Of a DNA stretch of 64,000 nucleotides, positions 1-9,131 are shown piece after piece. The position numbers and the translations under genes are program-made. The stretch's first letter is position 1; each line of letters opens with the position of its first letter. The stretch lies in contig NZ_JAIETD010000045.1 of assembly GCF_019745455.1 (NCBI RefSeq), forward strand, positions 1-64,000, given 5' to 3'. The notes beneath the pieces were generated by a model. The model was not told where the DNA came from. It did not search any database and saw only the letters and a list, made by a program, of their open reading frames with translations. Source of the stretch: Methylobacterium sp. Lineage in GTDB: Bacteria > Pseudomonadota > Alphaproteobacteria > Rhizobiales > Beijerinckiaceae.

Positions 1-214
1 CTCGTGGGTGCCCGCCCCCATCGATGGCGGCCAATCCGATCCGGCCACGGCGCGCCTCGTTGGCGCCGGGTTGAACGGCTACAAACCGCCGGCACCAGCT
101 GCCGTGCCGTGGCCGGCTGCGCCACCCCAACCCACTTCGCCGGCCACCTCAAGCTTGGTCGACAAGCTTGCAATGCATTAGATTTGAACCGGGCCACCTA
201 ACGGGGGCAGACCA
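1..214 (+). mobile_element. Right end of an IS3/IS481-type insertion sequence (partial)
   Basis: Only the right end lies in the window. A short open frame ends in TAG at 179-181. It is followed by a terminal stretch at about 192-214 ending in GGGGGCAGACCA, which resembles IS3-superfamily inverted repeats ending in GGGGGCAGGTCA (comparison from memory). At base 215 the sequence becomes, without a gap, an in-frame glycosyltransferase codon on the other strand. This places the element boundary at 214/215. The left end and the target duplication are outside the window. Confidence 0.55.
2..181 (+). CDS. Transposase C-terminal end (5' partial)
   Basis: The frame enters from the left edge and stops at TAG, leaving 59 residues. 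The stretch GYKPPAPAAVPWP followed by a Pro/Ala-rich tail and a final LAMH resembles the C-termini of IS3/IS481 transposases, where GYRPPAPE precedes a low-complexity tail. No DDE catalytic residues are in the window. The part before GYKPPAP does not read clearly as transposase, so a frameshift or a divergent family is possible. The assignment also rests on the terminal repeat just downstream. Confidence 0.4.
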   Translation, partial: SWVPAPIDGGQSDPATARLVGAGLNGYKPPAPAAVPWPAAPPQPTSPATSSLVDKLAMH

Positions 215-1003
215 GTTCGCCAGTGTGCCCTGGGTCACGAGCACGATACGACGCGACGGATCGCGCCGATCCCACCATTCCGGAAGGGCGGCGGCGACCG
301 CCGGCACAGGGAGAGCGCCGACGAAGTGGACGCTGGGCGGCAGCGGGCCGTAATCGAACTCGAACTCCGGCACGGTGGCTTGGACGAAGGCATCGGGCAA
401 GGTCACGATCGATTGCGTCAGCGAGGCTGGCAGCCCGGGCAATCCCTCATTGGCCAGAAGTCCATCGGTATAGCGGCGCACCGGGTCGGTGAAGGCGACA
501 TCGACGCTCGCCTTCAGGGCGCCGTAGCGAGCGGCGTCCTCGGCATTCCTGGCGGGAGGCAGGCCGAAGCCGAGCGGTGCGTTGTCGAGCCGATCGTGAA
601 ACAGGAAGCTTACGTTGTAGATCACGATCCGCGGTCGCGGTCCCGCACCGAGCAGGAGGGGCAGTATCCCGAGCACCATGCAGCCGGCGACGATCACGTC
701 GGGCTTTTCTTCGGCGATGAGCGCGCGCAATCGTTCCGCCTGGCCGGGCATCGCGTAGACGAAGCGGCGCTCGAACTCCCGCCGCGACCGCTCGGCGCCT
801 GCGGGAAGGTCCGTGGCCCGGAATTCCGGCTCGCCTTCCGCCGCGATCCACGCGTAGCGCAAGCCGGCCGCCTCGACTTTCGCCTCGAAGGCCGCCCCGG
901 TCACGAACAGGACGTTATCGCCGCGTGCCGTCAGGAGACCGGCCAGCGCGAGCAGAGGATTGACGTGTCCGGTGAGCGGTGTCGCGGCGAGCAGAACCTT
1001 CAT
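215..1003 (-). pseudogene. MGT-type glycosyltransferase, cut by the insertion sequence
   Basis: The N-terminal 263 residues of a macrolide/flavonoid-type UDP-sugar glycosyltransferase (GT1, GT-B fold) are present, starting MKVLLAATPLTGHVNPLL. Homology reaches VTQGTLAN, the start of the nucleotide-sugar-binding half, and ends at the IS boundary. The frame then runs 22 codons into IS DNA and stops at 149. The family is usually about 400-430 residues and has an HGG-type sugar-nucleotide motif near the C-terminus; that half is missing, so the product should be inactive. The gene is divergent from the P450 operon, so its former substrate may have been a P450 product; that is inference. Confidence 0.75.
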
Positions 1004-1309
1004 GGCGGCCTCCTGTTGCGTCGGCGGCCGACGCCGAACGGCGCTCGGCTCGGCCGATTATCGGCCATCTCGCCATCGCGTCCGGGCAGGTTACGGGTCC
1101 CGCGCGGGAGGCGAGAGGCGGCGTGAGAAACCGCACGGCTCCTCGCAACTCCGATGGAGAAGCGCCGAATGACAGGGCGGAGACAGTGCGGTTGGGAGCC
1201 CTTTCGCTCGTGCGCGTCTCACTCCGGCGTCGGCATTCGGCGAAAGCGCTGCCGAGCGATCGGATCCGAACCCTGACCCCCTGCGAGATCCAGTAGGAGC
1301 ATCCTGATC
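1004..1309. other. Divergent intergenic region, no gene seen
   Basis: These 306 bases separate the truncated glycosyltransferase from the ferredoxin-P450 operon and must hold promoters for both directions. I find no convincing reading frame, repeat or operator. A GGAG sequence lies about 12 bases before the ferredoxin GTG start. Confidence 0.5.
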
Positions 1310-1537
1310 GTGCGTGTCGTCGTCGACCTCAACCGCTGCCAGGGCTACGCGCAATGCTGCTACGCGGCCCCCGGTCGCTTCGAACTGCGCGGCCGCGAGA
1401 TCCTGTTCTACGATCCCGCGCCGCCGAACCACGAGAGGGCGGAGATCGAACGGGCGGTCGAGGCGTGCCCGGTGCACGCCATCAGCGTAGCGTTCGCCGA
1501 TATTGATCTGAAGCGCCCTCCCGGCACCGCCCGATGA
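1310..1537 (+). CDS. P450-type ferredoxin
   Basis: A 75-residue ferredoxin that should carry electrons from the adjacent FAD reductase to the cytochrome P450. It has the single-cluster pattern of P450 ferredoxins: Cys10, then Cys16 in CQGYAQC, and a distal ACPVHAI. Tyr occupies the variable position of the CxxYxxC pattern, typical of [3Fe-4S] or [4Fe-4S] partners of bacterial CYPs. The start is GTG. Its TGA overlaps the ATG of the reductase by four bases, so the two are translationally coupled. Confidence 0.88.
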   Translation: MRVVVDLNRCQGYAQCCYAAPGRFELRGREILFYDPAPPNHERAEIERAVEACPVHAISVAFADIDLKRPPGTAR

Positions 1538-2859
1538 GCGGAACGCCCGAACCTTTAGGGATCGCCATCGTCGGTGCGTCGCTGGCCGGCCTGCGCGGTG
1601 CGGAGGCCTTGCGCCTCAACGGCTATGACGGGCCGCTCTCGATCGTCGGCGACGAACCCTACCGTCCCTACGATAGGCCTCCGCTGTCCAAGCACGTGCT
1701 CGCCGGAGAGTTGGCGGCCGGCGCCACCCAACTCCCCAACCTCGTCAGCCTCGATGCGCGATGGCACCTCGGCCAAGCCGCGATCAAGCTCGATCGCGAG
1801 GCGCGCATCATCGCTCTGGCGGGGGGCACCGCGCTGAGCTTCGATCGACTTCTCATCGCCACCGGCGCCCAGGCGAGGCCCTGGCCCGATCCGGAGGCGG
1901 CCCGGCTCTCCGGCGTTCACACTTTGCGCGGACGGGACGATGCAGCCGACCTGCGTGCGGCGCTCGTGAAGAATCCTGGCCGCGTCGTCATCGTCGGTGC
2001 CGGCCTGATCGGCTGCGAGGCGGCATCCTGCTGCCGGGATCTCGGACTGCCGGTCACCCTGATCGATCCCAACCCGACGCCGCTCGCCCGCTCCCTCGGC
2101 GGCGCCATCGGCGGCGTGATCGCCGGATGCCTCCGGGATGCCGGCGTCGACTTCAGGCCGGGGACGCAGGTGCGGGCACTGGAGGGCGATGGCGCCGTTC
2201 GCCGCGTGGCCTTGTCGAACGGAGCGGCGATCGATGCGGATCTCGTGATCGTCGCCCTTGGCGCGGTGCGCGCCACGGGCTGGCTCGCCGCCGCCGCCCT
2301 CATGGCGGATGCCGGCGGCGTTACCTGCGATGGGGCCTGCCGCGTCCTCACCGCCGACGGAACCGCCGTTCCGGAGATCTACGCCGCCGGCGACGTCGCG
2401 CGCTGGCCGATCCCGCTCTACGACGGACGCCTCGTCAGCATCGAGCACTGGGGCAACGCCGTCGAGCAAGCTCGCCACGCCGCGCGCAACATGCTGGCCG
2501 CTCCGGACGATCAGCGGCCTTACGATCACCTGCCGGCCTTCTGGTCGAGCCAGTTCGGCATCAACATCAAGGCCGTCGGCCTGACGGAGGGGGCCGACAG
2601 CCTTGCTGTCGTGCAGGGCTCCCTCGCCGCGCGGCGCTTCCTCGCGGTCTACGGCCAGGCCGGGCGCAGCATCGCGGCCGTATCCTTCGACGAGGCGCGG
2701 TGGCTGCCGGCCTATGCCGAGCGTGTTGCGGCCCGCCGTCCGTTTCCGCCGATCCGGGATGCGAACGACCAGCCTGCGATCACCTCGCTGCCGCCCGGCT
2801 TCCCGCCCCCGCGTGCCGCACGGCACCATGGCGTGGCGATGGGAGGAGCGCATGGCTGA
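1534..2859 (+). CDS. FAD-dependent ferredoxin reductase
   Basis: A 441-residue pyridine-nucleotide-disulfide-type oxidoreductase of the putidaredoxin/rhodocoxin reductase family; it would oxidise NAD(P)H and reduce the ferredoxin. The N-terminal FAD site reads IVGASLAGLRGAEALR (GxSxAG form), with a central NAD(P) Rossmann motif VVIVGAGLIGCEAA and the second FAD motif IYAAGDVA. A reductase C-terminal domain follows the EHWGNAVEQA segment. The end overlaps the P450 start by eight bases, which makes a three-gene transcript likely. The exact partner and cofactor (NADH or NADPH) are not shown. Confidence 0.9.
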   Translation: MSGTPEPLGIAIVGASLAGLRGAEALRLNGYDGPLSIVGDEPYRPYDRPPLSKHVLAGELAAGATQLPNLVSLDARWHLGQAAIKLDREARIIALAGGTALSFDRLLIATGAQARPWPDPEAARLSGVHTLRGRDDAADLRAALVKNPGRVVIVGAGLIGCEAASCCRDLGLPVTLIDPNPTPLARSLGGAIGGVIAGCLRDAGVDFRPGTQVRALEGDGAVRRVALSNGAAIDADLVIVALGAVRATGWLAAAALMADAGGVTCDGACRVLTADGTAVPEIYAAGDVARWPIPLYDGRLVSIEHWGNAVEQARHAARNMLAAPDDQRPYDHLPAFWSSQFGINIKAVGLTEGADSLAVVQGSLAARRFLAVYGQAGRSIAAVSFDEARWLPAYAERVAARRPFPPIRDANDQPAITSLPPGFPPPRAARHHGVAMGGAHG

Positions 2860-4093
2860 CGACACGCTGTTCTCGCAGGTGCTGGACCCGGCCAACCGCG
2901 CGGATCCCTACCCGCTCTACGCGCGTCTTCGGGAGACGCCGGTGGCCCGCCAGAGCGACGGCAAGGTCGTGGTGAGCACCCACGCGGCGATCCGAAGTCT
3001 CGTTTTCGATCCGCGCCTCAGCTCCGAGGACCTGCCGCCCTCGCGCCGGCCGCGCACCGGCAATCCGCTTAAGGACTGGTTCCTGAACCCGCTCAAGGAC
3101 CGGGTCGCCAACGCCCACCGTCCGCTGATCTTCCGGGACCCGCCGGCTCACGACGCCCTCAGGGGCTTCGTCATGGCCGAGTTCGGCGTGGAGAGGGTGC
3201 GCGCGCTCCATGGGCGGGTCTCGTCATTGGTGGACGCGCTGATCGAGAACTGCCGCGGCCGCGACGAGGTCTGTCTCGTCGAGGACCTGTCCTATCCGTT
3301 GCCCGTGGCGGTGATCTGCGACCTCCTCGGCGTGCCTGAGGCGGACGAGCCGCAGTTCCAGGCCTGGGCGACGCAACTCGCCACGGCCCTGGAGCCGGAT
3401 GCGCGCGGCGACGAGGCGACCCGCCGGGCCAACGTCGCCGCGTTCGACGCGATCGCCTCCTACATGCGCGCCCTGATCAAGGCCAAGCGCCGCCACCCGA
3501 CCGGCGACATGCTGAGCGGGCTCGCCGCCAGAGGCGCCTCCGGTGAAGCCCGGATGGGCGAGGTCGACCTCATCTCGACGGCGATCCTCCTCTTGGTCGC
3601 CGGCCACGAGACCACGGTCAATCTCATCACCAACGGCATGCTCACCCTCCTGCGCCACCCCGACGAGCTGGAGCGGCTGAAGTCCGAGCCGGCGCGCGCG
3701 CCCCGCGTGATCGAGGAATTGCTGCGCTATGAGCCGCCGGTCCACTTCCGGACGCGCAAGGCCCTCGGTGACATCGACATCGGCGGCACCATCATTCCGA
3801 AAGGCACGGCCATCATCCTGCTGTTCGCGGCCGCCAACCGCGACCCGGCCCGCTTCGCCGATCCGGACAGGTTCGATCCGGACCGCCCCGACATCCAGCA
3901 TTTCGGCTTCGGCGGCGGCCTGCATTACTGCGTCGGCGCCCCACTCGCCCGGATCCAGGCGGAGATCGCGCTGCTGGCGCTGTGCCGGCGCCTGCACGAT
4001 CCACGCCTCCTCGCCGACCCGCCGCCCTACCGCCCCGGCGCCTCTCTTCGCGGTCCGGAAATGCTTGGGATCTCGATCACCGGTATTACATGA
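2852..4093 (+). CDS. Cytochrome P450
   Basis: A soluble class I bacterial P450 of 413 residues, the normal family length. The heme loop is FGFGGGLHYCVG with the Cys thiolate. The I-helix has AGHETT and the K-helix ExxR is in EELLRYEP. I chose the ATG preceded by GGGAGGAGCG, which overlaps the reductase end. With ferredoxin and reductase it makes a self-sufficient monooxygenase chain. The substrate is unknown; a glycosyltransferase remnant lies divergently, so a hydroxylated small molecule that was once glycosylated is possible. Confidence 0.93.
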   Translation: MADDTLFSQVLDPANRADPYPLYARLRETPVARQSDGKVVVSTHAAIRSLVFDPRLSSEDLPPSRRPRTGNPLKDWFLNPLKDRVANAHRPLIFRDPPAHDALRGFVMAEFGVERVRALHGRVSSLVDALIENCRGRDEVCLVEDLSYPLPVAVICDLLGVPEADEPQFQAWATQLATALEPDARGDEATRRANVAAFDAIASYMRALIKAKRRHPTGDMLSGLAARGASGEARMGEVDLISTAILLLVAGHETTVNLITNGMLTLLRHPDELERLKSEPARAPRVIEELLRYEPPVHFRTRKALGDIDIGGTIIPKGTAIILLFAAANRDPARFADPDRFDPDRPDIQHFGFGGGLHYCVGAPLARIQAEIALLALCRRLHDPRLLADPPPYRPGASLRGPEMLGISITGIT

Positions 4094-4291
4094 ACGAGCA
4101 CGCATTCCGTCGGGTAAGCGCGCTTCTTTCTAAAGTCCGAAGATGGAAGACGGCGAGGAATCATGCAGCGACGAAATCGACCCACAGGGACCGGGAACGA
4201 TCCTCGCGGAACAAGGCGTCCTCGCAGGGCCTCGGGTGAACTCAATTGTCCGGCGCAGCGTCGATATCACAACGAATGAACTAATGCCCGG

Positions 4292-5107
4292 TCAGTACGT
4301 GTTCTCTTCGGCCGGGAAGCGTCCGCTGCGGACCTCCTCGGCGTAGTCGCGCACGGCGGCCTCGATCTGGCCGCGCAGGCTGCCGAACCGCTTGACGAAT
4401 TTCGGCACGCGATCGCTCAGACCCAGCATATCCTCCAGGACCAAGATCTGGCCGTCGCATTCGGACGAGGCGCCGATGCCGATGGTGGCTGCGGCGAGGG
4501 ACCGGTCGGCCGCGATGGCGCGTGCCACCGGCTCGACGATGCCTTCGAGCACGATGGCGAAGGCGCCGGCCTGGCTGATGGCGCGGGCGTCCTCCATCAG
4601 GCGGCGCTGGCCGTCCTCGCCCCGGCCCTGGACCTTGAAGCCGCCCATCGTGTTCACCGATTGCGGGGTGAGCCCGATATGGCCCATCACCGGCACGCCG
4701 CGCTCGACGAGAAAGGCGACCGTCTCGGCGAAGCGCGCGCCGCCCTCCATCTTGATGGCGCCGGCGCCAGTCTCCTTGAGGACGCGGGCCGCATTCATGA
4801 AGGCCTGCTCGCGGCTCGCCTCGTAGGATCCGAACGGCATGTCGACGACGACGAGGGCGCGCTTCGTGCCCCGCATGACGGCTTGCGCCTGGACGATCAT
4901 CATCTCGAGGGTCACCGGCAGGGTTGTCTCCATGCCGTGCATGACCATGCCGAGGGAATCGCCCACGAGGATGAAATCGCAATGCTCGTCGAGGATGCTC
5001 GCCGTATGCGCATGATAAGCGGTGAGCGCGATGATCTTGCGGCCTTCCGCCTTGCGCGCGGCCATATCGATCGCCCGAAGGCGTCGTGACGTCACAACCT
5101 GCGACAT
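4292..5107 (-). CDS. panB: 3-methyl-2-oxobutanoate hydroxymethyltransferase
   Basis: Ketopantoate hydroxymethyltransferase transfers a one-carbon unit from 5,10-methylenetetrahydrofolate to 2-oxoisovalerate, the first committed step to pantothenate and coenzyme A. At 271 residues it is full length. Typical segments are [22 protein letters not shown] with the metal-binding Asp, and the GGARF region with IKMEGG. It is a stand-alone gene here, convergent with the P450 operon; panC is not in the window. Confidence is high. Confidence 0.95.
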   Translation of the reverse strand: MSQVVTSRRLRAIDMAARKAEGRKIIALTAYHAHTASILDEHCDFILVGDSLGMVMHGMETTLPVTLEMMIVQAQAVMRGTKRALVVVDMPFGSYEASREQAFMNAARVLKETGAGAIKMEGGARFAETVAFLVERGVPVMGHIGLTPQSVNTMGGFKVQGRGEDGQRRLMEDARAISQAGAFAIVLEGIVEPVARAIAADRSLAAATIGIGASSECDGQILVLEDMLGLSDRVPKFVKRFGSLRGQIEAAVRDYAEEVRSGRFPAEENTY

Positions 5108-5463
5108 GGCTCGTCCATCCGGTTTCTCATGCCGAACCGTTCGCCGGGATCACATCTCTGCTCCGTGCAGGGCGAGGCCGCGCGATAGTGGTCGCAGGAA
5201 CGCTTCTACACGTCCTTCGAGCGCGATGCACCGGATTGGATCGTGAAGTCGGCCGCGGCCAGCCAGATGAAAGCGGCCGTTCGGCGAGGGGCGCGATGGC
5301 GTCGCGGTCCCCGGTCAGTCACCGCCCTTGTGGGCGTTTTCTCCCTAAACGTCGGGTCGTCAGACGCGTGCCTTGTTTCCGCCACATCGCGTCCGAAGTC
5401 AACATGGCCATAGGGGTGGAGGTCGTTGAAGTTGCTGAATTTTCGCATCGCCTCGCGAAGTCG
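5108..5463. other. Intergenic region between panB and the quinoprotein relay operon
   Basis: This holds the panB promoter side and the 3' end of the operon to its right. I see no confident gene. On the plus strand a frame open from 5189 to 5413 has a protein-like opening (ERFYTSFERDAPDW) but no good start or ribosome-binding site; it may be a decayed gene fragment. Confidence 0.4.
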
Positions 5464-6075
5464 TCAGCGTTGTGCTCCCTCGCCTCGGACCGGCTTCGGC
5501 CGCGCTTCCCAATCCGGGTCGGGCTTGGTCGCGACGGTGGGGTGACGGTCCTGCCAGCCCTCGATGCCCTCGGGGAACCAGAACACATTGGTGTAGCCCT
5601 GCTGGACAAGGCGCTTGCCGAGATTCCAGCTGCCCCAGCATTCCGGACGGCAGAAGGCCACCACGGCCCGAGTTCGGTCGCCCGCGGTGAGCGCGGCGAT
5701 CCGGGCAAGAAGCACCGCCTCCGCGGCGGGATCGAGGGGCGCTGCGCCTGCACCGGGCATCCACACGCTTCCGGGCAGGGAGCGATGGGTCGGTAGCCAG
5801 GGCCGGTTCTCGGGGAAGCCTTTCGGCCGATGGTCCTCGAGAGACACGTCGAGGAGAACCGGCTTCTCCTTCGCGATCAGTGCGTCGAGGCTGTCGAGAT
5901 CGAGGACAGTCGCTCCCTGCAACGTCGCCGGCGTGTAGCCCCGGGCCGGTCCCGTCCAGAGCCCGTCCGGCTCCGGCACGTTGACCGGGGAATCCGCCGG
6001 GCCTGCCGCCATCAGCAGCAAGGACCCGGCGATGGCCACGATAGCGCGAGCCGCGCGGCCTGACAGAAAGCCCAT
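5464..6075 (-). CDS. Rhodanese-like CXXCW-motif protein (quinoprotein-associated)
   Basis: A 203-residue exported protein: a hydrophobic signal segment (AIVAIAGSLLLMAAG) followed by a rhodanese-like fold. The motif CRPECWGSWN and the segment FWFPEGIEGW match the 'PQQ-dependent catabolism-associated CXXCW motif' family, known from its linkage to PQQ alcohol dehydrogenase systems. It is last in a three-gene operon, five bases behind the SoxYZ-like carrier gene. The likely role is thiol or redox handling in the periplasm alongside the carrier. The true reaction is not established for the family. Confidence 0.82.
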   Translation of the reverse strand: MGFLSGRAARAIVAIAGSLLLMAAGPADSPVNVPEPDGLWTGPARGYTPATLQGATVLDLDSLDALIAKEKPVLLDVSLEDHRPKGFPENRPWLPTHRSLPGSVWMPGAGAAPLDPAAEAVLLARIAALTAGDRTRAVVAFCRPECWGSWNLGKRLVQQGYTNVFWFPEGIEGWQDRHPTVATKPDPDWEARPKPVRGEGAQR

Positions 6076-6080
6076 TCCGG

Positions 6081-6890
6081 TCAGTTGCTGACGGCCGGAG
6101 CCGTGAAGCTGTGCTCCCAGCGGCCGTTCTGGTTGTCGATCGCCACCACGCGGATCGGCTCCTTGCCCTCCGGAACGAACGAGAAGCCGATCACCGGGTT
6201 CGAGGAGATTGAGATGTCGCCGTCGAGGGTGAAGACGTTGGACGATCCGCGCGAGACCTCGACCTTCGTGATGTAGCGCGCCGGAGTGTAGTCGCGCGTC
6301 ACCTGGTTCATCTGCATGCCGCTGAAGTTCGGGTGGCGGATCATCAGGGTCGCCTCCATCGGCTTGCCCGGAGCGGCATCGCCGGCGAACTTCATGCGCA
6401 TCTCGCCCATGCCCTTCATCGCCTCCTCGTCCGTCATGCCCATGGGAGCCGAGCAGCCGCCCGAGGCTTTGACGAACTTCACCGTCTCGAGGAGCTTGCC
6501 ATCCTTCGTCTCGGCGATGGCATGGATATTGGTGTAGTTGTTCACCCGCACGCGCAGCTTGATCTCGCCCGGGTCGGCCGCCGGCCCGAAGGTGAACTTC
6601 GCCGCGTAGGGCGACGGGTTGTCGTCGATGACGAGGTGCAGCCCCGTGATCTTGTCCTTCTCGGGCATGGTCAGGGTGATCGGCACCAGCGAGGCATCCA
6701 TGGCGCGGTTCGGCGCGTCGATCTTCACCATCGCCTCGGTCGCCTCGAGCTTGCGCTCGCCGAAGATCGAGGTCTGGATCTCCTTCCAGCGGGCCAGTCT
6801 CTCGGAATCGTCGTCGCCCGCACCGAGCGCCCAGGCGGGGCTGGTCAGGACCGAGAGGGATAGGCCGAAGGCCACGGCAAGATGTTTCAT
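6081..6890 (-). CDS. Quinoprotein-associated SoxYZ-like carrier protein
   Basis: A 269-residue periplasmic protein with a signal peptide ending near PAWALG, then a SoxY-like domain and a SoxZ-like domain in one chain. In Sox sulfur oxidation SoxY carries the substrate on a Cys in a C-terminal GGCGG; here the equivalent is internal, in KASGGCSAPMG at the domain junction. This agrees with the fused 'quinoprotein dehydrogenase-associated SoxYZ-like carrier' family. GGAG lies eight bases before the ATG. Neighbours are a metallo-beta-lactamase-fold protein upstream and the CXXCW protein downstream. What it carries is unknown. Confidence 0.82.
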   Translation of the reverse strand: MKHLAVAFGLSLSVLTSPAWALGAGDDDSERLARWKEIQTSIFGERKLEATEAMVKIDAPNRAMDASLVPITLTMPEKDKITGLHLVIDDNPSPYAAKFTFGPAADPGEIKLRVRVNNYTNIHAIAETKDGKLLETVKFVKASGGCSAPMGMTDEEAMKGMGEMRMKFAGDAAPGKPMEATLMIRHPNFSGMQMNQVTRDYTPARYITKVEVSRGSSNVFTLDGDISISSNPVIGFSFVPEGKEPIRVVAIDNQNGRWEHSFTAPAVSN

Positions 6891-6924
6891 GGTGCGTCTC
6901 CTCGATGTGAAGTGTAGCGCACAA

Positions 6925-7857
6925 TCATTCCCACTCAAGCTCCTTGTAGGCCTGAGTGACGTTGCGCCCGTGATAGCTGTCGAACAGGAGCCACTTGTCC
7001 CCCTCGTCACGCCCGACGGTCTGCACGGCCTTCTCGATCGGCATGTCGGTCGAGATGGCTTCGCGGGTCCCATCGCGAAGGACCGATAGGTAGCGGGTGA
7101 GATCGGCCAGAGCGGGCGCGAGGTCGACGAGGGTCGGGCCGTGGCCCGGCACCGCCTTGGCCGCGCCCATGCCCTTGAGGCGTTCCACCTCCTTCAGCCA
7201 CCCGACGAGACTGCCGTCGAGCGAGGGAATGCGGGCGACGAAGAGCAGGTCGGCGGGAAACAGGATGCCGCTGCGCGTATCGAGCATCGAGAGGTCGCAA
7301 TTGGTATGGGCGGTGCCGTGCGCCGTCAGCCGCAAGGTGCGGCCGCCGAGATCGATCTCGGCGGTATCGGCCACGTTCATCGTCGGCTTGACCACCGTCC
7401 CCGCTCGCTCTGCACCTAGAACTTCGGCGAGGCGGCCGCGATAGAACTCGCCGCGCGAATCGAGGGCGGCGCTCAAGCCGTGATGGCCGATGAAGGTCGG
7501 GTAGTCCTGAGCGAAGGCGGATGCGCCGAAGCAATGGTCCGGGTGGACGTGGGTGAGAACCACGTGGCGAATGGGCTTGGCCGTACGCTTGACGATTTCG
7601 GCGCGAAGCCAGGCGCCGTCGGCATGGCTGCCGCCGCTCTCCGTCACCAGCACGGCCTCGTCGCCGACGATGAAGCCGATATTCGCGATGGCGTCGGCGT
7701 TCTCGGCCGTGGCCTCGCCGTCGATGCCGCGCCGCATGAAGATGCCGGGGCCGATCTCCTCCATCGCGAAGGCATCGGCGGCGCGCCCGAGCGTCGGCAG
7801 GCAGCACAGGCAGAGGCCGCCGAACAGGGCCTCGCGGCGGGTCCGCGACATCCTCAT
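6925..7857 (-). CDS. Quinoprotein relay metallo-beta-lactamase-fold hydrolase
   Basis: A SoxH-like metallo-beta-lactamase protein of about 310 residues. The metal motif is THVHPDHCFG (HxHxDH), with further ligands in GTAHTNCD and PGHGP. The N-terminus has a twin-arginine-like start (TRREALFGG) and a Cys-rich hydrophobic segment, so export is likely, possibly by Tat. Starts at 7857 and 7851 are both possible. It is first in the operon with the SoxYZ-like carrier and CXXCW protein, the arrangement called the quinoprotein relay system. It may cleave a thioester or thiol adduct from the carrier; that is inference. Confidence 0.82.
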   Translation of the reverse strand: MRMSRTRREALFGGLCLCCLPTLGRAADAFAMEEIGPGIFMRRGIDGEATAENADAIANIGFIVGDEAVLVTESGGSHADGAWLRAEIVKRTAKPIRHVVLTHVHPDHCFGASAFAQDYPTFIGHHGLSAALDSRGEFYRGRLAEVLGAERAGTVVKPTMNVADTAEIDLGGRTLRLTAHGTAHTNCDLSMLDTRSGILFPADLLFVARIPSLDGSLVGWLKEVERLKGMGAAKAVPGHGPTLVDLAPALADLTRYLSVLRDGTREAISTDMPIEKAVQTVGRDEGDKWLLFDSYHGRNVTQAYKELEWE

Positions 7858-8146
7858 CGACGAGTTAACTCTTCGGCATGAGAAACCTGAACCGGCATGG
7901 GCACTTCCTTCGCTCACCTCCCGGCCGCTCGTGCTCGGCGACCTCGGACGCGGTCGGAGGAAGCGTCCGAACTCGGCGCGGGTCAAGCCGTCGCCGACGC
8001 GTCGCCAATTGCGGTCGGATGACGTTCCCGCGACGAACGGGACGGTAAGTCCGCCCGCCGTCCTTCACACCGGCGGGGACTGATACGATATGACATCGCC
8101 GACAAGGGCGCCCCTCGCGCCGATATCCGAACCGCAAAGAGCCGCC

Positions 8147-9118
8147 ATGTCCGACGCTGCCCAGAAGATCCCCGTCACGGTGCTCACCGGTTACCTCGGC
8201 GCCGGCAAGACGACGCTCCTCAACCGCATCCTCACCGAGAACCACGGCAAGCGCTACGCGGTGATCGTCAACGAGTTCGGCGAGATCGGTATCGACAACG
8301 ACCTCGTGGTCGGTGCCGACGAAGAGGTGTTCGAGATGAACAACGGCTGCGTCTGCTGCACCGTGCGCGGCGACCTCATCCGCATCATGGACGGCCTGGT
8401 GAAGCGGCGCGGCAAGTTCGACGCGATCATCGTCGAGACGACCGGCCTCGCCGACCCGGCTCCGGTGGCCCAGACCTTCTTCGTCGACCAGGATGTCGGC
8501 GACGCCGCCCGGCTCGACGCCGTGGTGACGGTGGCCGACGCCAAGTGGCTGTCCGACCGACTCAAGGATGCGCCGGAGGCCAAGAACCAGATCGCCTTCG
8601 CCGACGTCATCCTCCTGAACAAGGCCGATCTCGTCTCCGCTGAGGATCTCGACCGGGTCGAGGGCCAGATCCGCGCGATCAACCCCTACGCCAAGATCCA
8701 CCGCACCAGCCGCTGCGACGTGCCCCTCGACGCGGTCCTCGACCGCAATGCCTTCGACCTCGGGCGCATCCTCGATATCGAGCCCGAGTTCCTGGAGGAG
8801 GGCCACCACCATCACCACGACGACGAGATGCAATCGGTCTCGGCTAGGATCGACGGGCCGGTGGACCCTGAGAAGTTCATGCCCTGGATCTCGAACCTGA
8901 CCCAGGTCCAGGGCCCCGACATCCTGCGCTGCAAGGGCATCGTCGCCTTTCCGAACGAGCCTCAGCGCTTCGTCTTCCAGGGCGTCCACATGATCCTCGA
9001 CGGCGATCTCCAGGGGCCGTGGAAGGAAGACGAGGCGCGCGTCTCGCGAGTGGTGTTCATCGGGCGCAAGCTCGACGCCGATGCGATCCGGGCAGGGTTC
9101 TTCGGGTGTAAGGCGTAG
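8147..9118 (+). CDS. CobW/COG0523-family GTPase
   Basis: A G3E-family P-loop GTPase of 323 residues, of the CobW/YeiR/ZNG1 group of metal chaperones. Walker A is [11 protein letters not shown]; the family metal motif CxCC appears as [12 protein letters not shown]; the guanine-specificity segment is LLNKADL. A His-rich stretch (GHHHHHDDE) near residues 225-232 probably binds Zn or a similar metal. The C-terminal CobW_C domain is complete. An upstream ATG at 8090 is possible, but the family normally starts just before the IPVTVLTG strand. It is not in a cobalamin operon here, so a zinc role fits better. Confidence 0.88.
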   Translation: MSDAAQKIPVTVLTGYLGAGKTTLLNRILTENHGKRYAVIVNEFGEIGIDNDLVVGADEEVFEMNNGCVCCTVRGDLIRIMDGLVKRRGKFDAIIVETTGLADPAPVAQTFFVDQDVGDAARLDAVVTVADAKWLSDRLKDAPEAKNQIAFADVILLNKADLVSAEDLDRVEGQIRAINPYAKIHRTSRCDVPLDAVLDRNAFDLGRILDIEPEFLEEGHHHHHDDEMQSVSARIDGPVDPEKFMPWISNLTQVQGPDILRCKGIVAFPNEPQRFVFQGVHMILDGDLQGPWKEDEARVSRVVFIGRKLDADAIRAGFFGCKA

Positions 9119-9131
9119 CGGATGGGAAAAG

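Noticed and set aside
151..169. HindIII-SalI-HindIII-like palindrome AAGCTTGGTCGACAAGCTT
   Set aside because: It looked like a cloning linker, but it lies in the continuous transposase frame just before its stop and the flanks are natural IS and gene sequence. I do not call vector contamination.
1555..2895. Long open frame antisense to the FAD reductase
   Set aside because: High-GC shadow frame; its translation is Arg/Gly/Ala-rich without motifs, while the plus strand has clear FAD and NAD motifs.
8050..8110. Zur box before the CobW-type gene
   Set aside because: The partial palindrome around GATACGATATGACATC is too weak to separate from chance.
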